Assembly (NCBI GenBank): GCA_964035015.1
Contig: OZ036007.1
Span: 9,583,793-9,647,792 of the forward strand
Direction of reading: 5' to 3'
DNA: 64,000 nt
DNA from: Corallium rubrum
Taxonomy: Eukaryota > Cnidaria > Anthozoa > Scleralcyonacea > Coralliidae
The first letter of the stretch is position 1. Each line of letters opens with the position of its first letter. The translations under genes and the position numbers were made by a program. Positions 33,630 to 46,249 of this stretch are shown here, in pieces. The notes under the pieces were generated by a model that made no database searches, had not been told where the DNA came from, and worked only from the letters and a program-made list of their open reading frames with translations.

Positions 33630-33819
33630 TGTTAATGTGTTTCGGTAAACGTCGGGTGTTAAAAAGAAAAAAGATGTCTTGGTAGACTAAAACTTGTACT
33701 GATCAACAGTAAGTTATTGGCCAGCAATAACTTTCAAAAAGATTTTTTGGTTCGGACTAGCCGAAGTTCACTCTTGTACTTTCTTGGTCGGTTTGATTTG
33801 TATTCGCGTGAGGCCTTCG

Positions 33820-34242
33820 CTTATATGCATATCTCGTCTCACTTCAATTTCCCATCGCAGCCAATCAGCGTCGAGTTATTTTGAGGGTAGGGTGACGTTT
33901 CACAGACGATTGACGTACATGCAAATTAAATGTTATCGGATCGAGTCGAGATTAACATTCCGCAAAGTAATTACGAAAGACGAACGTCGATAAAGATTCT
34001 CTTTTGAATTTTTCATGCCAATCAAGTTTAGCCGCACTATTAGTGGTGAGACTATAAGCAAGAACGATCTTGGCCGAATAAGAACTCCACGAGAACAGCA
34101 GGGGTATCTCGGCCGGATACCGAACTATTAAACGATATTACGACAGATGATTGATCCTGACAGCTTCAAGATATTCAAAAACTGGGTGTTGCTTTGTTTC
34201 GTTGCTAGGACACCAAACAAAAGGGTTCATGGCCTGACGTCA
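33820..34242 (-). promoter_or_regulatory. EGR upstream region: TATA-like, octamer, CRE
   Basis: On the - strand, CATATAAGC (33820-33827) is a TATA-like box about 190 bp from the ATG. CCAAT lies at 33861. ATGCAAAT (octamer, 33919-33926) directly follows TGACGTAC (33911-33918). A full palindromic CRE TGACGTCA sits at 34235-34242, and TGACGTTT near 33892. CRE control suits an immediate-early gene. No CArG box was seen by eye. Confidence 0.5.
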
Positions 34243-35227
34243 AGTTAGGCGGAACATGAATATATTGGCACAGACCTTCGTTGACCGTACTTCGCTTCGC
34301 TGGACACTTTTCCAAAACAAATTTTCAACAACAATGGCCGACTACTCTAAGGCACAACTAAGGAGGCTCGAAATCGACTTCTTGGGTCGTATATGATTCG
34401 TTTGAAGTATATACACGCGCGTGATAATTAATGCAGCTTTTTTTCAGTATTAATAATGCATCGCAGTTTTTGCCACCTGCCCGGGTGAAAGCAAACCATA
34501 TTAAATCGCTTGAAAAGAAATAATTTGTCAATATCTATACAGGATCCAAATATAGAAACACTCTATGCAGTGTACATTAATTTGAGCTAAAAATACGCAC
34601 CAGCTGTCAACGAATACGAGATTGGAAACAAAATAAAATCGAGAGAGAAAAAAAAATAAATAAAAATAACTCGTCCCGATGCGAGATAACGAAATGGCCA
34701 AATGCACCGGTAAAGTAATACGAGTTATTTTAACAAAATAATTACCGCCAATACAACCCTTACTCGGAAGATCTAATCTAGACCGAGCTAACCAAAAACC
34801 CGAAAAATAAAATATGACTAGAGATGATGAATTTTAAATAACGAAATTACTTTGAACGGTACTCCATATAGTGCTACTGCAGTGCTCTACACTATTGGCT
34901 TATTTGGAAAAACGTAGGAGGAGGAATATACAAGCATGCAGACGTAAACATATTGAGGACTCTAGGCTTGTTTTCTGAGGTATATTTTCTAAACAAACGC
35001 TGTACAGAAATGAGCGCCGAGAAACATATTTTGCCGCCATCTTGATTTATTAATTCGATGCATAGCAAAAATTGTCCAAGCGCAGATCGAAATAGTGGAA
35101 GTCTTGTCAACGTTGATCCGAGGAGAAGTGTATTCTGACGTGTGAACAACCCGCGGAAAATTGGGGATACAGTACTATATACAATGTACACGAGCATGCT
35201 TCGGCTGTATAACTATAACTATAACTA

Positions 35228-35232
<5 letters not shown>

Positions 35233-35293
<61 letters not shown>
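35233..35293. repeat. (TA)n microsatellite
   Basis: About 30 TA units preceded by four TATAAC-like hexamers. Confidence 0.95.
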
Positions 35294-35295
<2 letters not shown>

Positions 35296-36606
35296 CTCGG
35301 CTTTATAACTGGCGTAACTCGTGTCACAAAATTCAATCCTCAGCTGCAGTAGAAGATAGCATCTATAAATCAAACCAATCCTTCTTTGCAAAGTTAGTTT
35401 ATGCCAGTCTGAAAACCACAGTATATGATCGCGATCAAACTTGTCAGTCCTGACCAATTCGCCTCGTGTATAACCGGTATTAAAACGAAATGCTTATGGG
35501 TTCAAATTTTGTGAACGCAGGCTAAAATTTTATAGGTCTTGCTTGGTTCGCACGCGAAATAAACCACCATCTAAATTATTTAAAGGGACCGAAGGATTGG
35601 CGGCTTTGAAACGAAGCGATTAGGAGCCATAAACACCTGCTCCATGTGAGCTTGTTGCGATAAGAAAAACCCCTGAGAGCCGCGTTTTAATAGACAAGGA
35701 ATTCCATGTACTGTATACAGAAAAACTCAGAGCCAATCATGGTCGTAATTTGCACAAAAGATTACCAGAAATGATGCGCTTATAGTTGGAAGATCAGCTA
35801 TATTGCCCACACAGTGTTATATCAGGCCAGTTGCATGGTTTTAGACATAAGTAATATGGTGCTTAAACATAAGTAAAGGAGTATTTACATGAGGCTGGCC
35901 TAAACTCGAACCGGACTGAATTTTGCATTTCGGGTTTTAGTTCACATTAGCCGGGCTTGAAATTACATTGGTTTGGTTCCCCTGTTACTTCGAGATTCGT
36001 GCCGATGCGGTGAATTGCCTTGCAGCCCATGACCGCCAGAGAAGCATTATTTCACGTGGATTTGACCGCCAATCTCACTGAAAACAACGTATTGACTTAA
36101 AAAGCTTTTTTACGTGGCCCGAATCAGTTCGAATTAAACTTAGATTCTGTTTACATGGAAAGTCAAGCCTAGTTTACACGGGCAATTTTTCTTTGGCAAT
36201 TTTCAACTGGACAAGTTTTTTTTGCCTTAAGTTCTAATCTCAGGTCCACCTGCTAGACAGAACTAGGGGCTTTAAGATTCACGGCAACGGACTACGGTAG
36301 AAAGTTTAACAGTGATATTAAATGGTGGGTACATTAAAAGCAATATTTGGCATTTCACACGAGACAGAACAGCTTTGAGCTAAGAAAAACTGACTTTCAT
36401 AAGAAATATACTTTGCCGAAATTGAATTTTGATAAATATAATTATATATACATATACAGATTATTATTTAATGCAAGCGATACAAATCCTTTGCTAAAAA
36501 CACGACCACTCGTTATTATTTTGCGATAAAAGTTATGATGTGTATGTTATGTACACAATTTATATATATATATATATATATATACATATACAGTATATTA
36601 TATGTA

Positions 36607-36830
36607 CAGCCTGACGCGAGAGACCAAAGTGATTGTAAGACATTTTTCAATGCAGCACGCGACCATTTCATGCAACTTATGTAAAACAACTGAGTGAAAG
36701 AAAATATATACAGCCTCGCTTTTCAGCAGGATTGAATATAGCGAGAGACCAAAGAGTTGAATGTAAGACATTTGACAGTGCATCATGCGACCATGTCATG
36801 TAAACAACAGTGATAGAAAACAGAAATAGA
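36607..36830 (+). repeat. imperfect tandem duplication of about 128 bp
   Basis: GCGAGAGACCAAAG...GTAAGACATTT...GCGACCAT...CATG occurs at about 36615-36700 and again at 36738-36825, with indels. Confidence 0.75.
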
Positions 36831-37123
36831 AATTCTAATAAATATAGATAAAGATTATAATAAATAGTGAAGTACGATAACAATGTTGATGGATTTCGAC
36901 GAATATACGACGAGTGTGGAATGTGGACAATCACGCAAAGTTTCCTTAAAGGTCACGCGAACCGAACACAGCCGTTCATATATTCATTTTTCATAGGTAG
37001 ACAGTTATTTGGATTGCATCTGATCTATTGTTACACAAAGTGATACAAGGACAAATGTTCTGAATGAAAACGTCAAAATTGTCTGCAAAATATTTCTTAC
37101 TCGGTTGAATAGAACAGCGTGAC

Positions 37124-37214
37124 ACCATGGAATGGCTTATTGTGACCGAAACAATAGATGAGCATTATCATAACGCTCATTTATTGTTTCGGTCACAATA
37201 AGCGATTGCATGGT
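37124..37214. ncRNA. 91-nt near-perfect hairpin, pre-miRNA-shaped
   Basis: Two 40-nt arms (left GCTTATTGTGACCGAAACAA core, right its complement) pair with three single mismatches around an 11-nt loop (ATTATCATAAC). Length, loop size and spaced mismatches suit a miRNA precursor; strand unknown. A very short palindromic MITE would look similar. Confidence 0.35.
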
Positions 37215-37359
37215 CGTTATGTACATACAGGCATGCAATCCACACAAATCACGACATTCAATTTCACTCCATTTATTGAACTCTTTCTAGACTATTCACC
37301 ACTTTTAATTATGGCCTTATTACTGATATTGTAAATGTTCTTCGACTTGTGTCCTGAGT

Positions 37360-37620
37360 TCCCTAGAGAGACTCGAACAGACAAGTCACAACCTTCTGCT
37401 GGATCACCGGTGAGACGCTCTAACCATTGAGCTACTGGGACTCCGAACGTAGGTTGGGTTCGATGTATGACATTATGTGTTGCTATATGTGCAAGTATGA
37501 TGATATATATGCTAATGTTCTGAATTCTCAGTCAAGCAGGACTCGAGCCTACAACCTTCGATGTGATCTACAGTGAGACTATAGGCTACGGTGAGACGCT
37601 CTAACCTGTACCTTTACCAT
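37360..37620 (-). repeat. two tRNA-like SINE heads
   Basis: 37372-37443: on - AGCTCAATGGTTAGAGCG (A box) and a B-box-like GTTCGAGTC. 37530-37610: a second, more decayed one (GGACTCGAGCCTACAACCTT on +). Acceptor stems do not pair well, so these are not functional tRNA genes. Confidence 0.6.
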
Positions 37621-38249
37621 GCAGTAACATACCTCAAGCAACACCTACACTCAATTCTCACATCCGAGCTAATAACATGCATCTCTTTTTTTAAATCTTA
37701 TATGCATGTATACTTTACTCTGGCCAATGCCAGGTGATTTTCCTCGTCACAGCCACAAGCAAGAATTCCAATAGACCTCTCGCTGAGAAAGAATTTTAAT
37801 TGCAACTTTAAGTACCATGGCCTAGCTTGCTAGAACAAAGCAAGCAACAAACCGCAGCAAATCAAAATATCTTATCTTTAGCCAGTATGTGTAATAAAGA
37901 ACTTATTCTTAGTCTAGAAGACTGTAGCCACGCTGTCTTTTGTAGTTTGATATGTCTGGTATTCGAAAGAATAAACTGAGGAGCTTGCAATAAGTGCTAG
38001 AATTTTGGTCAATGTACAAGTGATCGACATGGAGGTATAGGAGAGAAAGATAGCTCACATAGGAGCTCACAAATTTTAAGAAGTGGAAGGAACGATTTTA
38101 CGAGCAGGCCGGAATACATTATATGCAAATGTTTAATAGAGAAATATGTTATTGTCACAAATATTACATAACAAAGAAGAATTGCAGTTTGTTGTTGCTG
38201 CGAAATTATGTTACACTATATGCATACTATGATGTACACTATGTGAAGC

Positions 38250-38450
38250 CTGTGTGCATTTGCATGCTGTATCGACTATATGCTTGATGCTATATATGCA
38301 TTCTATGTGCTATCTATGCTATATGCCATGTGCTATATGCGATATGTGTTATATATGCCAAATATTAGACTGTCAGTGGTATATACACAAAGTGCTATGT
38401 ATTGTATACGCTATTACGTATGCCATATATGTCTATTTATTGTTTTAAGG
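38250..38450. repeat. ATGC-TATA simple-sequence region
   Basis: Irregular alternation of TATGC, CTATATGC and TGTGCTAT motifs over about 200 bp. Followed at 38456-38570 by TTAAGACAAAATATCTTG-like imperfect palindromic repeats. No gene. Confidence 0.6.
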
Positions 38451-39587
38451 TATTTAATCTTGTTTTAAGACAAAATATCTTGTCAAGAAAACCCAGCAAG
38501 ATTATTATCTTGCAGACGGGACAAGAAAATCTTAAAACAAGATTTTTTTTCTTAAAACACATTTTTAGGGATTTGCAGTTGTACATGTGCTATATGACTA
38601 TATCCCACACATGCTATGTACTATAATACGATATGTTATGTCATATATCACTGGGGCTATAAATGCAGTTGCTACAACTATTCGCTGCTAAGATACCGTG
38701 TCAAACGCAACGGGAGACATCACTATGAGAATACGGTAATTTAACTCCATATTGCCATAGTGATACCGACTACCAACATTAGGGACCTTAACTTAAGCAA
38801 GCTTAACTGCGCCATTTGATTTTAGTTTTGTGGCCAAGTTGTTCGCATTTGTGATAGTAAAAGACGATATTTAGGAAGAGCTAAAGTTGTAATTTACTAT
38901 CTAATAGAAACCACGTCCAATAGCGCGCACAACTACGATAACAACGATGTCGAACGCAAATGTTGTGCCTTCGATTTGCCGCGGCGCGCAACCTAAATCT
39001 GCTCAAATACCCGATTCCCGGTCACAAGAAAACAACTCTCATCAACAAGCAAAACATATAATGGTTCTTCTAAATGTACTGCCTTCAGTGATGGAAACGG
39101 GAACTTCCAACGCACAAAAAAAACCGAAAACGTTGCTCTTTGTACCCGATCTGTCCTACTTTCTTCATTAATTTCCATGGGGATATCTCCCGGTGCGTTT
39201 GATGCCCAAGATATGGATTAAGTCAGGCAACAATGCCAACAAAACTCGGACAATTAATACACTATTCACATTGCCATAGAAACGCATGTGTATTGTAATG
39301 TGCCATATTCTGCATGTTATGTTATATATAAACACTTGTGCATGCTGCCTATAGGTGGTGTGCAACCAATCCCTTGAGATTAAGATATTTTCGCCATGTT
39401 GGATGATAATACAATTGCAACATGGCGGCAATGACGTAACATACACACCAAGCAATATATGATCGTATTTAAAATAAATTTTTTCGAAATAACGAGTTTT
39501 GCAATATGATATTACAAACTTGTCCAAAAATAACTTGGATAGAGCAAAGTGAAAAGGTGGTAAACAGCCAATATCTATAGTATGTCA

Positions 39588-39888
39588 TAAGGATTTTGGG
39601 TGAAGGAAAATTCGAGTGTAGAATATATACATTATAAGACCAAACCGGGACCAGTTGCGAAAAATGCGACTACACAGGCCTTCCGGCAGGAATTGAACCC
39701 ACGACCTTGCGATACTAGTGCAATGATCTGACCACTAAGCCAGGTCAGAGCATTGAACTAGAATCGCAAGGTCGTGGGTTCAATTCCTGCCGGAAGGCCC
39801 GTGTAGTTGCATTTTTCGCAACTGGTCCCGGTTTGGTCTTAAAATGTATATATTCTACACTCGAATTTTCCTTCACCCAAAATCCTTA
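39588..39888. mobile_element. intact foldback element with two tRNA-like arms
   Basis: Nearly the whole 300 bp is one palindrome: AAGGATTTTGGGTGAAGG at left pairs with CCTTCACCCAAAATCC at right. At the centre, - and + tRNA-like sequences sit head to head (GGTCGTGGGTTCAATTCC in each arm). Same family as 18649-19257; a one-arm remnant lies at 44117-44210. Confidence 0.8.
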
Positions 39889-41997
39889 GAACATGCTATG
39901 TAATCGAGTGAAATGCCCAATATTACTTATAAGATATCTAAAGTACTTCGTTACTAAAAATCTCAATCTTACACTTTAGCTCAATCCAAAAACACTTCCT
40001 ACGCCAGCACTTTTTTTACACTCTCCGATAATAACTTAATTAAGTATTTATTAGTAGTAAATCCAAGTGCTTGCAAGAGGATTAAAAAAAAGAAAGTTCG
40101 ATATAACATTTTATAGTCAGTATCAGCTTGCTTTTGTCATTTGTTGGAAGGTTGGGAACTAAGTACAGAGGTTCATTGTGAAGTTCGAATTTAATAAGCT
40201 TTTGAATTGAATTCCTTTGGCGAAATCATGGAGTAAGAAGATTATTTGTCGTATAGAGTTTGGTGGAAATGAAGAATAGACACCTGGTTAATTAAACAGA
40301 AAGTTCTGAACATTGCAACGTAAGTTTGGAATGTTCATTTCAATTATACGTTTCGGATTTTACTGACTGTAATGATGGAATTTCGATTGTTGCATTGTCA
40401 TGATAAATTTTCCTTATCAAATCAATCATTGATTTCCACACCCTATATGAGATTACATAAATGATGAAAGGCGTATTAGTACTTAATCTGGTAATTCAAT
40501 AAACCATTCATATGTCGTTGACTACACAAGGAATATTGTGTAATGGTATAACCTTGACGACATGATCACAAACGTGACTAAACAAAATACGTTCAAAGAC
40601 CTTATCCATATTTATAAATTAAAAATTCTTCAGTATTTACATAAATTGGTTCATCCGATCTCGTTTTCGAGTAAAACTTTAACACTATTTTTTTTGAATC
40701 TCGTATATGAAAAAAAAGAAGACGGAGTAAGTATTAACGAGGCGGAGCTAACTTAACTCCTTAAATTGAAATCAAAAGAGAAATCGACCGATTCTGTAAT
40801 AAGTATATTAGTCGGACTCCCACATGGCAATCTTGTAAAACAGTATAATTGATATTTTAACTTTGAATTTGTTGTATTTTTTATTGTACATTCTTATTTG
40901 TAATCAGTATACTGGAGATTTCACGGTGATTAAATAATTTACGATGATGATTTTAGGTCAGTGATTAGGAGAGGATAGCTCACTTATTGACACGATGATA
41001 TAGCGACGGTGGATTGGACACATAACTACAAAGTTAACACTTTGAAGCCTGAAGACGAGTCTTTAGTATTTTGTTCTGACTAACGCCAGACGATTTTATT
41101 CAGCACAGGGAGAGGTCCAGGCGACAGTTTGCTGAAAGACATGCTGCGATCAAAAAGCAAAATGGAGGGATTGCCCGAATTGGGCGAGAGGAAGAAAATG
41201 TATACCATAAACAGGCATATTGAATTACGTATACAGGACGGTAGACTGCGTTTAGACGCTTGTTGTTCACTTCCTATGCTTAATAAGGACGGCAGACATA
41301 TCATGGGAACAGAAAAGTCGAGTACAGGAAAGAGTCTATCACAGGATAAAGAATCTTAGCAATTAATTTTGCCGACGGAAAAGCGTTATCACTAAAAGCT
41401 CAAAATTCTTATCAAAAAGGCAAGTCAAAATCTTTTTAAAATAACCATGTTTTCTATCGTTTCGTTGCCTGAATTTAACATATGGTAAAGAGTTAAAATA
41501 TATAACTGGCATAAACTATCTCCGTGAAACGAACCTTCCCAATAGACGGACCATATACCACACACGTGGAAACGACTTCAGAGGAGACGATTTATATCGT
41601 ACATATAAAGAAGTATTTAATCTGGCGCTTATTTATAAGTAAGGTCTATAGCCGAACCTTCAACAGATTAAAGCGATCTGGGCAATATTACGTTTCGAAG
41701 AATTGCCATTCCAGTAGATCCAATCGCCTGGCGCGATTTAGGCCCGCTTGTTTCTCTTTGTTGCGTTTACATTGAAACTTTTCGATCTGATCAAAACAAA
41801 TGGCTGAATGAAGTCAATCCACGAAGTTGTGCATGGATTGGCTTGAAATTCAGGCAAGAATCGGCTTGAATGTTTCCAATGTAATTCATGTAAGCAACGG
41901 TTTGAATTTGAATTTACTAAATTTGCCACTTAACGTGTGGCAGGAGAGAGGAACAGAACTTTCGTCCCAATTGACACCAAACTCCTATGTGTAGATA
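39889..41997. other. intergenic, no gene seen
   Basis: A motif found in several dispersed repeats (ACGCCAGACGATTTTATTC) occurs at 41082. Short open frames here have no recognisable features. Confidence 0.4.
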
Positions 41998-42224
41998 ACT
42001 AAGACATAGGTGTTGATTTTACGAAGGGAGGAAAACCGGAGAACCTGGCGAAAAACCCTCGGAGCACAGGAGAGACCAACTAAACTCTACTCACATAAGT
42101 CCCAAGCTGGCGGAGTACGGGGTTATTCCCAAACGGTCACCCATCCAAGTACTAACCCCGTCCGACCGGGCTTAACTATTGGTGAGAGGCAGCGCCCTAA
42201 CAGCACACGCCACCCGTGCTCCCT
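41998..42224 (-). mobile_element. 5S rRNA-derived SINE, copy 1
   Basis: On -, 42224-42123 resembles the internal part of 5S rRNA: GTTAAGCCCGGTCGG, GTTAGTACTTGGATGGGTGA, GTTTGGGAATA, i.e. the 5S pol III promoter region. A shared non-5S tail follows (GTAGAGTTTAGTTGG, GGTTTTCCTCCCT, AAAATCAACACCT). Not a 5S gene: 5' and 3' stem sequences are replaced. Confidence 0.8.
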
Positions 42225-42739
42225 GATAAACATGCGTGACATTGGTGCGTGTTGTATGTTGTACAAGATGGACACGCACATAAAAGTGTTCCAAAACCGA
42301 AAATAGTGTTCCAAACAGATGGGATTCTCCATGTAAACATCTGCCCGATGACTAAACTGACGTTTTTCGGATCCGATTCCACTGTGAATCCGCTTCATGT
42401 AAAGTAAAACAGGGCCTTATTACAGTTAGGAATTAGGAATTGCTTAATATTATCACCAGGAAATTTCATCATGATATACAGGTCATAATAATTGTCTGGG
42501 CTATAATATTCTTAACAAGATTACGTTTTTCGTGTGGTATACATCGATTTACTTATTAATTTTACATCGGATGTATGAATCAGCGTTACCGATTAAATAC
42601 AGATACAGATAGATGACGACTTGACTGAGTGATATACTATATAGATAATCGAATTATGTCCGGTTTGTGTCACGGGTGTGGTTCCGAGAGTGGAATTAAT
42701 CCGGATTTTTGTATCAAAATACACAGACAATCGCCAATA

Positions 42740-42849
42740 ACCCATTCCCCCATTCCCCGTTCCCCCATTCCCCGTTCCCCCATTCCCCCATTCCCCGTTC
42801 CCCCATTCCCCCATTCCCCGTTCCCCATTCCCCCATTCCCCGTTCCCCC
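42740..42849. repeat. C-rich minisatellite
   Basis: Alternating CCCATTCCCC and CCGTTCCCC units, about 12 copies. Strong strand asymmetry (C/T on +). Confidence 0.95.
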
Positions 42850-42917
42850 TTTTAAAGATAGCCACCCTAAGGGGATACGATCGATATCGAATTAACCTGC
42901 TCTCCCACTATTAACCA

Positions 42918-43175
42918 TGCACGGGGAGCACGTGTGGCGTGTGTTGTTTGTGCGCTGCCTATCACCAAAAAGTTAAGCCTGGTTAGACGGGGTTAGTACT
43001 TGGATGCATGGGTGACCACTTGGAATGGCCCCGTTGTCGAGCTTGGAACTCATGTGAGTAGAGTTGTAGTTGATCTAGCCTGCGTGCAGACTCATGAGGC
43101 TGCATGCAGGCTGGATTCTTCGCCAGGTTCTCCGGTTTTCCTTCCTCCGTAAAATCAACACCTGCATCTTAGCTG
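42918..43175 (+). mobile_element. 5S rRNA-derived SINE, copy 2
   Basis: Same structure as copy 1: GTTAAGCCTGGTTAGACGG, GTTAGTACTTGGATGCATGG, GTGACC, then the common tail (GTGAGTAGAGTTG, CAGGTTCTCCGGTTTTCC, AAAATCAACACCTGCATC). Contains a short internal insertion with a palindrome (GCCTGCGTGCAGAC / GCTGCATGCAGGC). Confidence 0.8.
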
Positions 43176-43434
43176 TGATCCGTGGTCTGAACTCTGTCGT
43201 ATGGCGGCTGTGTGGAGTGCCTCGCGCTAAACAGAACCCAACTTAGAAAACATTCCGTACGTTTAATGACAGCTCCCAAAGTCATCACACAATATTTTGA
43301 AATTATAGTTCCTACAAGTTTTTGGGAGAACAATTTCGTCCAAAATTCGAAATCACCTTCTGAATCAAGCGAAGACGTCAACAGGAAAAATTAGATGGCC
43401 ATTAGTATAATAAGATATTCAAATAGATTGCTTT

Positions 43435-43570
43435 TCATCATGGAACAAGCTTGGACACATCTCCTTGGACACGTCTCCTTTATCTTCAAAACTACGTCAT
43501 ACGAGAGTTCCTGTTTACATAGCTGAGTTGTTTTTCAAGTCTGCGGTAAACGCACGTGATTAGCGCCACA
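43435..43570 (+). repeat. fragment of the foldback family at 44412
   Basis: TGGAACAAGCTTGGACA, TCTCCTTTATCTTCAAAACT and GCGGTAAACGCACG match the arms of the element at 44412-44865. Confidence 0.6.
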
Positions 43571-44116
43571 TCTACGTGTGTGGACCATTGTTTTGACCAA
43601 TTCTACACGGATATTGTAGATTCTAATCCTACTCTGAAAAGGATGAGTTGCGAAGGACGCAGATCGATGTAGCATGAGTCAAATGCATATCAAATACACT
43701 CCTGACAGCCACCATACGTCCCATGTTAGGGAGTACAGGCTCAGCAACTACAAAGTGCTATTAGTATACAGCACAACTGTTTCCTTTGGAGATACTATAT
43801 AAAACTGAATATACGCTTCGGACAATCCTCTTTTGCCTTGATGATGACTTAATATATAGTCGAAGCTCCCTCTTTTAATAAACCTTCTTAGCCTTGTATG
43901 TGTATATGTAAAAAAAGACAACGAATGAATTTTTAGTTCCGAGTCCCAAAGCAACCTCAGTACTATCTTTAAGTCTGGTTTTCATATATCGCCGATCGTC
44001 GGCGATTTGTGATTTAGATGCATGTTAAAACGGGAAGTGCAGAAGCATGTTAAGCAATAAAGAACACTGCAGAAAAGCAGTGCTTTTATTCTTTTACTTA
44101 ACACTTTGACTTGATA

Positions 44117-44210
44117 TTCAAATGTATATATTCTACACTCGAATCTTCCTTCACCTAAAATCCCTAGAACATGCTATGTAATCGAGTGAAATGCCCAATA
44201 TTACTTCTAA
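44117..44210 (+). repeat. one-arm remnant of the tRNA-like foldback family
   Basis: ATATTCTACACTCGAATCTT through TAATCGAGTGAAATGCCCAA matches the right end of 39588-39900 and 19150-19257. Confidence 0.75.
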
Positions 44211-44411
44211 TAAACTTTATTCAGTATACCTCGGCATGGGAAAAAGCTCGGGGAAATCTCTCTGTATATAAGAACCCTATTATCGAAGCTCGGTATTCTC
44301 AAAGTAAAGTCCACGGTTTGTTATTGTCCGATTGAGCAACAGTTTCGATTTCGAAACGATCACATGCTGAGAAGTGACTGGACTGGTGGCTGTTGCCGAC
44401 AGAGGGGTTTG

Positions 44412-44865
44412 ACTAAACAGAGAGTCAATATCGGAGAGTTAAATCGGAGAGTTAAGATTCGGAAAGTTAACTTTGAGCCACGCCCACGTAATAAGATAAT
44501 CAAATAGCTTGCTTTTCGCCACGGAATAAGCTTGGACAAGTCTCCTTTATCTTCAAAACTACGTCCACACACGTAGGATATAGCGTATAAGCGTCATCTG
44601 CACGGAATTTTTTTTGTTCAAAGAATAATTAAACAGAGGAAAATTCAGGTCGCGTGCGTTTACCGCAGGCTTGAAAAACAACTCAGATATGTAAACAGGA
44701 ACTCTCGTATGACGTTGGTTTTGAAGATAAAGGAGACTTGTCACTTGTCCGAGCTTGTTCCGTGGTGAAAAGCTATCTATTTGAATATCTTATTACTCAA
44801 AGTTAACTTTCCGAAATCTTAACTCTCCGATTTAACAACTCTCCGATATTAACTCTCTGTGTTTA
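44412..44865. mobile_element. foldback element, 454 bp
   Basis: Arms of roughly 150 bp: left starts CTAAACAGAGAGTCAATATC and right ends ACTCTCTGTGTTTAG, with matching inner segments (CGGAGAGTTAA / TTAACTCTCCG, TCTCCTTTATCTTC / GAAGATAAAGGAGA). No ORF. Confidence 0.75.
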
Positions 44866-44945
44866 GCCGTTCCCCCGACAGAGGAAGGCAATCTGGATAA
44901 ACATTCCAGGAAAATAATACACATTTTCTTGTTTACTCAGAGTGG

Positions 44946-45140
44946 TGTTTGCTGTTAGCGCGTTTCCTCTCACCGCTGGGGATCAAAGCTAAGCCCGAAT
45001 GGGCAGGGTCTAGCTTGAGACTCATGTGAGTATAGACTTATTGTAGTTGGTCTCTCCTGTGCCGGGTTTTCCGGATTTCCTCCCTCCATACAATCAACAC
45101 CTGTCGGTCGTATGGCTTCTACCAGGAGCGTCTTCGGTAC
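44946..45140 (+). mobile_element. 5S-derived SINE, copy 3 (truncated)
   Basis: Retains the front (GCGCGTTTCCTCTCACCG, GCTAAGCCCGAATGGGCAGG) but lacks the TACTTGGATGGGTGACC block, then has the family tail (CTTGAGACTCATGTGAGTA, GTTGGTCTCTCCTGTG, ATACAATCAACACCTG). A poly-G tract follows at 45147-45162. Confidence 0.65.
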
Positions 45141-45393
45141 GCCTAGGGGGGGGGGGGGGGGGAGGGGACGTGGGTGCATGTGCCAGGTCCTTACACAATG
45201 TCACAATGTATATAAAAGACACGTAGAGGGTTTGCACCGGAAGTTATAGTCTGAAGAAAAACAAGTTCGGAAAATGTACTAAATAAATAAAAGCTTTTTT
45301 TTTTGTCTTTTGAACCAATTTGTTGACCATAGTTCTATAAGCTAAAGTTTCATTTGCTGTATATAAAGTTTCATTTGTTAAATTCAGAAAAAT

Positions 45394-45463
45394 CTAGACG
45401 GGAATCGAACCCACAACCTTCCGAGTGCGAGCTGGACGCTCTAACCATTGAGCCACTGAAACT
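45394..45463 (-). repeat. tRNA-derived SINE head
   Basis: On -: GTGGCTCAATGGTTAGAGCG (A box), variable anticodon arm, GGTTGTGGGTTCGATTCCC (B box), then TTTTTCTGAAT. Acceptor stem does not close. Same family as 3640-3720 and 54303-54380. Confidence 0.7.
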
Positions 45464-46249
45464 TTTTAGCTGAAACACGTCACTTTACTAGAAAATCATT
45501 TAATTTACAAGAGTTTGACTTATTCTGACACTCCCATGAAGAAATGCGGTATCATGTATCGCTATAAAGAATAAAATCGTCATCTTGTGACTTGATATTC
45601 AAGTTAAAAACAAGATAAGACAAAATGAGAGGTAATATTTCGACTCTTTTTCAAAGTCATTATCAAACCAATAATTTATGTTTCATTATTCTTTATTTTT
45701 TTAAATTGTCGGCTGGTTATGGTTTATGTATCGCTATATACATACAGACAGTCCAGAATATATCATATTACACCGACACGAAGGTGTGTCTCTCGGAACA
45801 GGTCGCCCACTACAACACGGATATCCAGGATAAAATATGAGAATACTATAAAAGGGAAGTTTGTAACTGTTTATGAAACAGCATTGAGATCCGTTTTCAA
45901 GCGATCCGGAAAAATCATGCTGATTGCAGACACGATACCATGATCTTTGCCGACAGCTGTCAAGTGGACGATGGGAAACGGACTTGTATATAAAAGTACT
46001 ATGAGTATCCTATAACTAAATAATCAAATTCTTATATATACTACGCCCACGATTTGTAATAAGCGGCATATGTATAATTGTCTAACCTGCTGTGAAACTT
46101 TTTTTTTTTCGAGATTCAGTAAGCCTTATCTATCCGAGGATTTTCCGGCTTGTGACGGATAAAATCGTCTGGAGTTAGCCAGGCTAAAATACGTAAAACT
46201 AAAAAATCTGATATGGCCTAGAAAGAGTTAAACTGACAAAATTTTCGGG

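Larger units (their letters stand above)
34300..37100. other. intergenic, microsatellites, no gene seen
   Basis: Contains the (TA)n tract at 35233-35293 preceded by (TATAAC)n, a short TA tract at 36560-36582, and a tandem duplication at 36607-36830. Short open frames are not convincing. Confidence 0.5.
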
